The position numbers and the translations under genes were made by a program. Below the pieces are notes generated by a model that saw nothing but the letters and a program-made list of their open reading frames with translations, was not told the DNA's origin and searched no databases. A stretch of 29,093 nt of DNA from the NCBI RefSeq assembly GCF_946222305.1, contig NZ_CAMIHZ010000029.1, positions 1 through 29,093 on the forward strand, read 5' to 3'. The DNA comes from an uncultured Corynebacterium sp. Lineage in GTDB: Bacteria; Actinomycetota; Actinomycetes; Mycobacteriales; Mycobacteriaceae. Shown in pieces: positions 22,808 to 29,093 of this stretch (positions are counted from its first letter, which is position 1; every line of letters starts with the position of its first letter).

Positions 22808-24106
22808 GTGGTGGAGAGGATGATTAAGCAGTACATCGACGCCGATCGCTGGCCACACCTCGTCGCACCCTTGGACGCGCATTTTCAGGGGCGTCGGGCC
22901 GAAGAAGCCTCCTCACGCCTAGAGGCTTTAGCCAACGAATACAACCTGTCCCTCACCGGAACCACCACACCTTTCCTCACGGTGCACGACGGTGAATTTT
23001 TCGATCGTATCGTCGCCCACGGTTGGCTGGGTGTGGCCGAAAGCTACATGCTGGGGCAGTGGGATGCAGAACCGCTTCCCGAAGTTTTGGAAATCCTGCT
23101 GCAGCAGCCACTCGAAGGGCGCTTGGGTAACTTCCTTGCCCGGAAGCGCAAGCACGATAGGTTCGGCAGTCCGCTGCCCGGAGAAGTTCCCGATGGCTTG
23201 GTGGAATTGTATGCGGGCGAAACCCGCGCCACGGGTGCTGCGCTGTTCAAATCCGCCGCTCGAACCACGGCCACGGAGCGCGTCGCCGTGCCACTATCCC
23301 CGGGTTCGAAGAAAACGACCGACATCACCCTCGATCTGACGTACTTCGGCGAGCCCGACGATGTGGATCGACAGGACCTCGACGATGCCCAACTGCGCCG
23401 CATCGAAAGCATGTTGGACGAGGCGGGCGTGGGGCCAGGCGATCGCGTATTGGAACTGACGAGTTCGGGTGGAACCCTGGCTATCCAAGCTGCCCGGCGC
23501 GGTGCGAGTGTCGATCTCCTCACCAGCGATGAGGAACACGCCGACACCATCGCCGCCCGCGTGCGATCGGCTGGCGTGGGCGGAGCCGTGCGTATCGAAA
23601 AAATCGTCGGTAGCATCCCCTCGCCACGCCAATGGTCGGGCCAGTATGACGTCATCTTTTCCATCGAAAGGATGGAAACCCTGGGGCGGGGAGGCATTCC
23701 CCACTTCCTCAGGGCTATCGACCGCATGCTTGCTCGCGGTGGGGTGGCGGTTGTTCAATCTGTTGTTTCGACGCCGACTGCCCGCGCCATCGCCATGGAA
23801 TCACTGGACGTGATGCGCGCCTACGTGTGGCCCGCCCTCGACTACCCACCGGTGGAAGCGGTGAGGATTGCAACGTTGTCTTCAACGAAGCTCAACCTCG
23901 TGGCGGAAAACTACTTGGGTTCCCACTTGGGCGCCACCTTGCCGTTGTGGCGCAGCAATTTTCTCGTCCGCGAGCGGCAGGCGGCGGCTGCTGGGTTTGA
24001 ACAGATTTTCCGCCGCTTGTGGGATTATCAATTGGCGCTGCATGAAGCACTCATCAACGCCGGTGATATTGATTGCGTCCAGTTCGTGTTCGAACCACGT
24101 GCTTAG
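22808..24106 (+). CDS. Cyclopropane-fatty-acid-synthase-like methyltransferase, probably degenerate
   Basis: A 432-aa protein with the layout of CFA synthases: an N-terminal lipid-binding domain (FLTVHDGEFFDRIVAHGWLGVAESYMLGQWDAE) and a C-terminal Rossmann-type methyltransferase domain from about residue 185. The cofactor loop reads VLELTSSGGTLA instead of the usual VLDIGCGWGG. Compared with E. coli Cfa, E239 seems kept (METLG), but the region of C139 reads LTYFGEPD, H266 is Gln (VAVVQSVVS), and Y317 is Arg (PLWRSNFL). It may be inactive, or have another role. GTG at 22808 follows AAGGAGG (22791-22797) by 10 nt; the longer frame from 22727 would include that site. The 3' end overlaps the convergent MFS gene by 4 nt. 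The alignment was made by eye. Confidence 0.75.
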   Translation: MVERMIKQYIDADRWPHLVAPLDAHFQGRRAEEASSRLEALANEYNLSLTGTTTPFLTVHDGEFFDRIVAHGWLGVAESYMLGQWDAEPLPEVLEILLQQPLEGRLGNFLARKRKHDRFGSPLPGEVPDGLVELYAGETRATGAALFKSAARTTATERVAVPLSPGSKKTTDITLDLTYFGEPDDVDRQDLDDAQLRRIESMLDEAGVGPGDRVLELTSSGGTLAIQAARRGASVDLLTSDEEHADTIAARVRSAGVGGAVRIEKIVGSIPSPRQWSGQYDVIFSIERMETLGRGGIPHFLRAIDRMLARGGVAVVQSVVSTPTARAIAMESLDVMRAYVWPALDYPPVEAVRIATLSSTKLNLVAENYLGSHLGATLPLWRSNFLVRERQAAAAGFEQIFRRLWDYQLALHEALINAGDIDCVQFVFEPRA

Positions 24107-25506
24107 ATGTGCTTCATGTCGATGTTGTTGGTCTCCTTCATGAAGAAGACGGCGATGAGAGTGATTGCGGTAGCAACGCCCAGGTAGATGCCCACGGCGT
24201 GGACGCCGTAGGAAGCGACCAGCGCGGTCGCAATGAACGGGGCGACAGCCGCGCCCAGGATGGAAGCCACGTTGTAGGAAATGCCCGAACCGGTGTAGCG
24301 CACGTTCGTGGGGAACATTTCCGGCAAGACGGCGGACATCGGGCCGAATACCAGACCCATCAGAGCCATTCCGATCGCCAACCACGCACCTACGGTGAAC
24401 TCGGTGGCGGAGCCCTGCTTGAGGAACAGGCTGAAGCTGCAAGCGAAGACGAGCATCAGGATGGAAATCACCGTCAGGTAGTTCTTGCGTCCAAAGCGGT
24501 CTGCCAAACGACCGGAAATGGGGACCGCGGCGGCGAAGAACCAGATTGTGACTAGCTGCAGTTTAAGGAAGTCAACGTAGGGGATGCCAAGGCCGCGGGT
24601 CTTGGCTGGGTTCGCGATGCCGTAGGAAAGTACCCACGTCGTCACCAGGTAGAACAAAGTGTAGGTCGACAGCATGATGAACGTGCCTAGGATGAGTGGC
24701 CGCCAAGCGATCTTGAAGACATCGAGCACGGGGGCGTCGAGCTTCTTACCCTTATCAACGGCCTCCCGGAACACCGGAGTTTCCTCCAACTTGAAGCGGA
24801 CATAGAGCCCGATAATCACCATGACGGCAGACAACAGGAAGGGGATACGCCAACCCCACTCCATGAATGCGCCATCCGTCCTACCGTTCTGGTGGCCTAG
24901 GCCGATAACGAGGATGAGGAACAAGCCGTTGGCCAGAATGAAACCAAAGGGAGCGCCCAGCTGTGGCCACATGGCAGCGCGGGCACGCTTGCCGGGCTCC
25001 GCGTTTTCAGTGGCTAGCAGGGCAGCACCGGACCATTCACCACCCAGTCCGAGGCCCTGGCAGAAACGCATCAGCGCCAGGATGGCCGGTGCGATAATGC
25101 CGATGCTGGCGTAGGTGGGTAGCAAACCGATAATGAAGGTAGCGATGCCCATGGTCAGCAGTGAGGCGACGAGCGTTACTTTGCGGCCGGCGCGGTCACC
25201 GAAGTGGCCGAAAACCACGGAACCCAGCGGACGGGCGACGAAGGCCAAACCAAAGGTGGCGAAAGACGCCAGCAGGGCCACCGTGGGGTTTTCGTTCTTG
25301 GGGAAGAACAAGTGGGGGAATACGGCAACGGCGGCAGTGGCGTAGGCATAGAAGTCATAGAACTCGATAGTGGTTCCCACGGTAGAGGCCAAAATAATGC
25401 GGCGACGCACCGTCCTATCGGCGATCGGTTGTGCGGGAAGCGCAGGCGACGCGCCGGCAGGATCAGGGGATAGTGTGCCGCCGAGATGGGAAGGACTTCG
25501 GGACAT
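24103..25506 (-). CDS. MFS transporter, metabolite:H+ symporter (MHS) family
   Basis: A 467-aa membrane protein with 12 expected helices. After a 30-residue cytosolic start it shows the MHS-type opening ILASTVGTTIEFYDFYAYATAAVAVFP, then the MFS loop RPLGSVVFGHFGDRAGRKVTLVASLL (G-x3-D-x2-GR-K) and GLGLGGEWSGAALLATENAEPGKR. A second loop copy, SGRLADRFGRKNYL, lies in the middle. Relatives carry shikimate, proline/betaine, citrate or aromatic acids with protons; the substrate here cannot be told. ATG at 25506 with GAGGAGG about 5 nt upstream. It is divergent from the FAD dehydrogenase gene, so it may feed that pathway. Its last codons overlap the convergent CFA-like gene. Confidence 0.9.
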   Translation of the reverse strand: MSRSPSHLGGTLSPDPAGASPALPAQPIADRTVRRRIILASTVGTTIEFYDFYAYATAAVAVFPHLFFPKNENPTVALLASFATFGLAFVARPLGSVVFGHFGDRAGRKVTLVASLLTMGIATFIIGLLPTYASIGIIAPAILALMRFCQGLGLGGEWSGAALLATENAEPGKRARAAMWPQLGAPFGFILANGLFLILVIGLGHQNGRTDGAFMEWGWRIPFLLSAVMVIIGLYVRFKLEETPVFREAVDKGKKLDAPVLDVFKIAWRPLILGTFIMLSTYTLFYLVTTWVLSYGIANPAKTRGLGIPYVDFLKLQLVTIWFFAAAVPISGRLADRFGRKNYLTVISILMLVFACSFSLFLKQGSATEFTVGAWLAIGMALMGLVFGPMSAVLPEMFPTNVRYTGSGISYNVASILGAAVAPFIATALVASYGVHAVGIYLGVATAITLIAVFFMKETNNIDMKHI

Positions 25507-25587
25507 GTGACCTCCTCTATTAGGTGTGAACGAAACCAAGTTATTAAAGGAAAGTATTAGAACCCACCGGGGTAGGGGAGAAAACGC

Positions 25588-25599
25588 GAATATGTATTC
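25588..25599. promoter_or_regulatory. Palindrome between MFS and FAD dehydrogenase genes
   Basis: GAATATGTATTC is a palindrome with 5-bp perfect arms, nested in the wider inverted repeat GGAGAA (25577-25582) / TTCTCC (25597-25602). It lies in the middle of the 159-bp divergent region, suiting a shared operator. The regulator is not in the window. Confidence 0.35.
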
Positions 25600-25665
25600 T
25601 CCGCAGGGGTGAAATCGCTAATGTGTTTTGTTGAGAAAACTTGTCGCTAGTGAGGGAGACCCCAG

Positions 25666-27396
25666 ATGACGAATGCCAACCTGTCCAGCTCTGCCGTCGA
25701 CGCCGACGTGATCATCGTGGGCGCAGGTCTAGCAGGACTAGTCGCCGCGCACGAAGCAGTAAAAAGCGGGCTGAAGGTTCTAGTTATAGATCAGGAAAAC
25801 CGGAATAACCTCGGTGGACAGGCATTCTGGTCGCTCGGTGGGTTGTTCTATGTCAACAGCCCCGAACAGCGCCTGATGGGTGTGAAAGATAGCGAAGAAC
25901 TGGCGTGGCGCGACTGGCAGAATTCCGCGGATTACGACAACGCAGAAAACGATCACTGGCCACGGAAGTGGGGCAGGGAATATGTTCGGTTCGCTGCACA
26001 TGAAAAGCGCGATTACCTCAAGGCCCTGGGATTGAATGTGGTGCCGACGGTGGGGTGGGCTGAACGCGGCCACGGTGATGCTTCGGCACACGGAAACTCT
26101 GTGCCCCGATTCCACCTGACGTGGGGTACGGGTCCGGAGGTAGTGCGCATTTTCCGCGAGCCATTGGAAGAAGCTGAGCGGCAGGGCAAGATCGAGTTCC
26201 GCTTTCGGCATCAAGTTGATGAGCTCATCACGGAGCCCGAAGGAAACGGTGTGCGGGTCGTGGGGGTGCGTGGCAGCCTGCTGGAGGCAACGAACCTGGA
26301 ACGCGGTAAGGCTAGCTCCCGGGAAGTCATCGGCGACTTCGAACTGCGCGCCCCAGCTGTCGTTGTGACTACGGGAGGCATTGGAGGAAACCTCGATCTG
26401 GTTCGGCGCACCTGGCCTACCGAGCGTTGGGGCGAATGCCCTGAAGAAATGGTGCAAGGCGTGCCAGCTCACGTCGATGGTCGCATGATTGAGATCTCCC
26501 AGCGCGCCGGGGCACGTCTGGTGAACACAGACCGGATGTGGCACTACACCGAAGGCATGATGAACTGGGATCCGATTTGGCCCACCCACGGCATTCGCAT
26601 TATCCCTGGACCAAGCTCACTGTGGTTGGATGCGGAGGGCAACCGCCTGCCATCCACGCTCATTCCGGGTGGCGACAACCTAGCCACGTTGGAACATATC
26701 GGTCGGACCGGGCACGGATACTCCTGGTTCGTCCTCACCAAAGCGATCGTCGACAAGGAATTCATCTTCTCTGGCTCCGAGCAAAACCCGGATCTCACAA
26801 TCAAGAAGTTCAAGAACTTGCTGTCGAAGATCGGTCCGGGCACACACCCGGCCATCCAGAACTTCATGGACCACGGAGAGGACTGGGTTATCGCCGATAA
26901 CCTCGACCAGCTGGTGGAGGGCATGAACAAGATCACCGCGGACAATGCCCCGCAGATTGACGTGGATCGTCTCCGTCGTGTGATCGAAGACCGCGACAGC
27001 CAGCTGGATAACAAGTTCTCCAAGGATGCGCAGATCAACTACATCCGCACGGCTCGTGGCTACCTCGGTGACAAGATTGTCCGCTGCGCAGCTCCCCACA
27101 AGCTGCTCGATGAATCCAAGGGGCCACTGATCGCAGTACGTCTGCGCATTCTGACCCGCAAAACCCTGGGGGGAATTGAAACGGACCTTTCCGGTCGCTG
27201 TATTCAGCCCGATGGTTCAGTGCTGCCGGGCCTGTATGCCGCTGGTGAGGCCTCAGGATTCGGTGGCGGTGGAATGCACGGTAAAAACGCTCTCGAGGGC
27301 ACTTTCTTGGGAGGCTGTATCCATTCTGGAAAGCGTGTCGGCGAAGCCCTGAAACCCCAGATCGAGGCCCTGCGGGCAGAGAATCACCGTGGGTAG
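25666..27396 (+). CDS. FAD-binding dehydrogenase, KstD/fumarate-reductase-like
   Basis: A 576-aa flavoprotein of the succinate dehydrogenase/fumarate reductase flavoprotein and 3-ketosteroid dehydrogenase superfamily, close in type to the enzymes called FAD-binding dehydrogenase. The FAD site is VIIVGAGLAGLVAAHEAVKSGLKVLVIDQ at the N-terminus, followed by NLGGQAFWSLGGLFYVNSPEQ. The C-terminal FAD contact is GLYAAGEASGFGGGGMHGKNALEGTFLGGCIHSGKRVG. It would remove hydrogens next to a carbonyl of an unknown substrate in the cytosol. ATG at 25666 with GAGGGAG about 7 nt upstream. The amidase gene begins inside its last codons, so the pair is one operon and may act on one compound. The length is normal. 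Confidence 0.88.
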   Translation: MTNANLSSSAVDADVIIVGAGLAGLVAAHEAVKSGLKVLVIDQENRNNLGGQAFWSLGGLFYVNSPEQRLMGVKDSEELAWRDWQNSADYDNAENDHWPRKWGREYVRFAAHEKRDYLKALGLNVVPTVGWAERGHGDASAHGNSVPRFHLTWGTGPEVVRIFREPLEEAERQGKIEFRFRHQVDELITEPEGNGVRVVGVRGSLLEATNLERGKASSREVIGDFELRAPAVVVTTGGIGGNLDLVRRTWPTERWGECPEEMVQGVPAHVDGRMIEISQRAGARLVNTDRMWHYTEGMMNWDPIWPTHGIRIIPGPSSLWLDAEGNRLPSTLIPGGDNLATLEHIGRTGHGYSWFVLTKAIVDKEFIFSGSEQNPDLTIKKFKNLLSKIGPGTHPAIQNFMDHGEDWVIADNLDQLVEGMNKITADNAPQIDVDRLRRVIEDRDSQLDNKFSKDAQINYIRTARGYLGDKIVRCAAPHKLLDESKGPLIAVRLRILTRKTLGGIETDLSGRCIQPDGSVLPGLYAAGEASGFGGGGMHGKNALEGTFLGGCIHSGKRVGEALKPQIEALRAENHRG

Positions 27397-28783
27397 GCAC
27401 GATTTTGGTGATCGTTGGCATGAGCTGACCGTCGCCGAATGGCGGGAAGCTGCCCTGACCAATGATGCGGAAGCGGGCATTCGAGCGGCCTTGAAACATA
27501 TTCAGGCGCGCGAATCCCTCATCAACGCCTTTTCCGTCGTGCTGGATGACGAAGCCATTCGCACTGCGCGGCGGTTAGGTAGGGAACGCGGCGCGAACAG
27601 CGAACGCGCGGGCGCTGCGGAATCTCCCGAGCCCGGACTCTTGTTCGGCGTGCCCATCGCCATCAAGGAAGAAGTCGACGTAGCCGGGGCGATCACCACG
27701 TTCGGAACCAATGCGAATACCGTCCCACGTTCACGCGACTCCGAAATTGTCGCTCGCCTCCGCCGAGCTGGTGCCATCATCATCGGCAAGACGACCATGC
27801 CCGCGTTCGGCGCATTCCCCTTCACGGAGTCCGAGGCCACGGGTATTACCCGTAACCCAGGGGATCTTTCGCGCACTCCCGGCGGGTCTTCGGGTGGTAC
27901 TGCAGCCGCCATCGCCTCGGGCATGGTTCCCGCAGCTATCGGCGGCGACGGCGGTGGTTCGATTCGAATTCCCGCTGCGCACTGTGGGCTTGTAGGCCTG
28001 AAACCCGGACGTGGGGTTATCCCTTCGGATCCATACCCTGACCTCTGGTTAGAGCTGGGCACCGCAGGGCCGCTGGGGCGTTGTGTTCAGGATGTGGCTC
28101 TTATCTATGACGCCCTGCTTGGGCGTGACTATCACCAGCCCCTAGGCTCGCGGGCACAGCGGGATCGTCCCTTGCGGGTGGCCCTTGATGTTCATCCCGT
28201 GAGCCCTCTCACGCCGCCGCATCGGGATCATGTCGCAGCGGTTCATAAGATTGGAGAGGAGCTTGAGCGAGCGGGGCATGGCGTCGAGAAGAAGAAGCTA
28301 AAGTACCCCGACCCCACGCCCGCTTTCCTGACACAGTTCTACGCCGGGATTCGCCAAGAGATTGCAGAGCTGGATCATCCGGAGCGGATTGAACCGCGCC
28401 ACAAGCGGACGGCGCTGATGGGGGAGTGGACGAAACCGAAGGCAGTGCAGGATTGGGCTCGGAAGGCCTCTGCCCGGTTGGGGGATGTTATGGAGCGTGA
28501 TGTTTTTAGTCGCTACGACGTGGTGGTCACGCCCACGGTGGCGGGTCGGCCGATCAAAGCAGGGCGCTTGATGAAGATGGGGACTGTGGCTGCGCAATTG
28601 GCGAGCTTGCCATCGGTGGCGTACACCGCGACGTGGAACGTCAGCGGGCACCCGGCGATCGCCATTCCGGTGGGAGTGGGCTCCGATGGGTTGCCCGTGA
28701 GTGTGCAGCTGGTGGCCTCGCGCGAGGGTGGAGAAGAGCTGCTTCTAGACGTGGCGGCGAAGCTTGAGGCGGCGCTTGGTTAG
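27389..28783 (+). CDS. Amidase (amidase-signature family)
   Basis: A 464-aa amidohydrolase of the amidase-signature family. The Ser-cisSer-Lys triad is visible: K93 in FGVPIAIKEEVDVAG, S167 in the Gly/Ser stretch TPGGSSGGTAAAIASG, and nucleophile S191 in GGDGGGSIRIPAAHCGLVGLKPGRG. The C-terminus (NVSGHPAIAIPVGVGSDGLPVSVQLVA) is typical. It hydrolyses a carboxamide to acid and ammonia; GatA is an alternative member, but no gatB/gatC neighbours are present, so a catabolic role is more likely. The GTG at 27389 overlaps the dehydrogenase stop by 8 nt, pointing to translational coupling. No signal peptide. Confidence 0.9.
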   Translation: MGRHDFGDRWHELTVAEWREAALTNDAEAGIRAALKHIQARESLINAFSVVLDDEAIRTARRLGRERGANSERAGAAESPEPGLLFGVPIAIKEEVDVAGAITTFGTNANTVPRSRDSEIVARLRRAGAIIIGKTTMPAFGAFPFTESEATGITRNPGDLSRTPGGSSGGTAAAIASGMVPAAIGGDGGGSIRIPAAHCGLVGLKPGRGVIPSDPYPDLWLELGTAGPLGRCVQDVALIYDALLGRDYHQPLGSRAQRDRPLRVALDVHPVSPLTPPHRDHVAAVHKIGEELERAGHGVEKKKLKYPDPTPAFLTQFYAGIRQEIAELDHPERIEPRHKRTALMGEWTKPKAVQDWARKASARLGDVMERDVFSRYDVVVTPTVAGRPIKAGRLMKMGTVAAQLASLPSVAYTATWNVSGHPAIAIPVGVGSDGLPVSVQLVASREGGEELLLDVAAKLEAALG

Positions 28784-28832
28784 GAGTGCTGCGGGCGCTT
28801 TCTCGGAGCACTACGTTCGGGGGTAAAAAACT

Positions 28833-28848
28833 TAGGTTAATAAACCTA
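28833..28848. promoter_or_regulatory. DtxR-box-like inverted repeat or weak terminator
   Basis: TAGGTT (28833-28838) and AACCTA (28843-28848) are separated by AATA. The left part, TTAGGTTA, matches the start of the DtxR iron-box consensus of corynebacteria, but the spacer is one base shorter than in the 19-bp consensus. TCTTT follows, so a weak amidase terminator is another reading. Confidence 0.3.
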
Positions 28849-28894
28849 TCTTTCAAGTTCCGCCGCGGGGTGCGATCCGGGTCACCATACTGAA

Positions 28895-28932
28895 TGCATC
28901 GAATTCTGTTGTGAAGGTCAGGATTCGATGCA
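28895..28932 (+). promoter_or_regulatory. Long leader hairpin upstream of the exported-protein gene
   Basis: TGCATCGAAT (28895-28904) and ATTCGATGCA (28923-28932) are perfect 10-bp arms; two further pairs (T-G and C-G) extend the stem to 12, leaving a 14-nt loop. It ends 3 nt before the ribosome site AGAAAGGTGG. It could control translation or mRNA stability, or be an operator. Confidence 0.5.
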
Positions 28933-28948
28933 GACAGAAAGGTGGAAA

Positions 28949-29093
28949 ATGAACAAGATTTTGGGCAGAAGGAACCGAGCGTTGCTTACCGCTGTGATGG
29001 TGCCTGGACTCGCATTCGCGGGAATGGGGATAGCTGGCGCACAGGAAGCCTCGGGTGGGGCACAGGGGGCGAAAGGTTCTGCTGGTGGTGTAG
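28949..29093 (+). CDS. Exported protein, N-terminal part only
   Basis: The first 48 residues of a protein cut by the end of the window. It has a classical Sec signal peptide: basic start MNKILGRRNRALL, hydrophobic core TAVMVPGLAFAGMGIA and a probable signal peptidase I site after AGA or AGAQ (GAQ/EA). The mature part begins with a Gly/Ala/Ser-rich stretch (EASGGAQGAKGSAGGV) that looks like a flexible linker. The family cannot be told from this fragment. ATG at 28949 with AGAAAGGTGG (28936-28945) upstream. The leader has a 12-bp hairpin and an iron-box-like repeat, so its expression is probably regulated. Longer in-frame starts were not needed. Confidence 0.7.
   Translation, partial: MNKILGRRNRALLTAVMVPGLAFAGMGIAGAQEASGGAQGAKGSAGGV

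Overview
The window comes from an actinobacterium, almost certainly a Corynebacterium. It carries the secA2 - odhI/garA - MerR (ftsR) - BFN-like - MerR block that is conserved across Mycobacteriales. The OdhI homologue has the corynebacterial N-terminal ETTSVFRADLLKEMESG segment. Many genes use GTG or TTG starts or overlap their neighbours, and gnd and rraA look leaderless. The species cannot be fixed from sequence alone.

Layout. (1) Positions 1-5796 are the right-hand end of an integrated mobile element: a P27-like small terminase subunit, a 78-aa protein, a nuclease with five zinc-ribbon repeats and a Vsr-like catalytic domain, an HNH protein and a RepA/AAA-type ATPase all run rightwards, and a tyrosine integrase runs towards them. 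Between ATPase and integrase lies about 530 bp without a gene, packed with back-to-back hairpins and starting with four copies of an octamer (AACTGCAC/GTGCAGTT). The integrase abuts the 3' end of a tRNA-Pro(GGG) gene, the evident attachment site. No large terminase, capsid or tail gene is in view, so the element may be a satellite (PICI-like) or a prophage whose remainder lies to the left. (2) Positions 5797-7389, minus strand: tRNA-Pro, an RraA-like protein and an alpha/beta hydrolase. (3) Positions 7492-12819, plus strand: secA2, odhI, an FtsR-type MerR regulator, a divergent BFN-domain protein and a second MerR regulator. (4) Positions 12855-20454, minus strand: a VWA membrane protein, then a coupled operon gnd > DEAD-box helicase > two CNNM/CBS transporter-like proteins > a conserved hypothetical (transcribed right to left). 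(5) Positions 20570-25506: a hotdog thioesterase (+), type II NADH dehydrogenase (-), a CFA-synthase-like protein that seems to have lost its catalytic residues (+), and an MHS-family MFS transporter (-). (6) Positions 25666-29093, plus strand: an FAD-binding dehydrogenase and an amidase with overlapping ends, then the start of an exported protein cut by the window edge.

How they fit. Block 3 links accessory protein export with control of 2-oxoglutarate dehydrogenase (OdhI, switched by PknG) and of division genes (FtsR). gnd and ndh are central metabolism (NADPH supply and quinone reduction). The MFS/dehydrogenase/amidase group looks like a small uptake-and-catabolism unit of unknown substrate. 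The most unusual parts are the hairpin field with its octamer array, the zinc-ribbon nuclease with a ribosome-site-masking inverted repeat, the degenerate CFA-like protein, and the long hairpin in the leader of the last gene.
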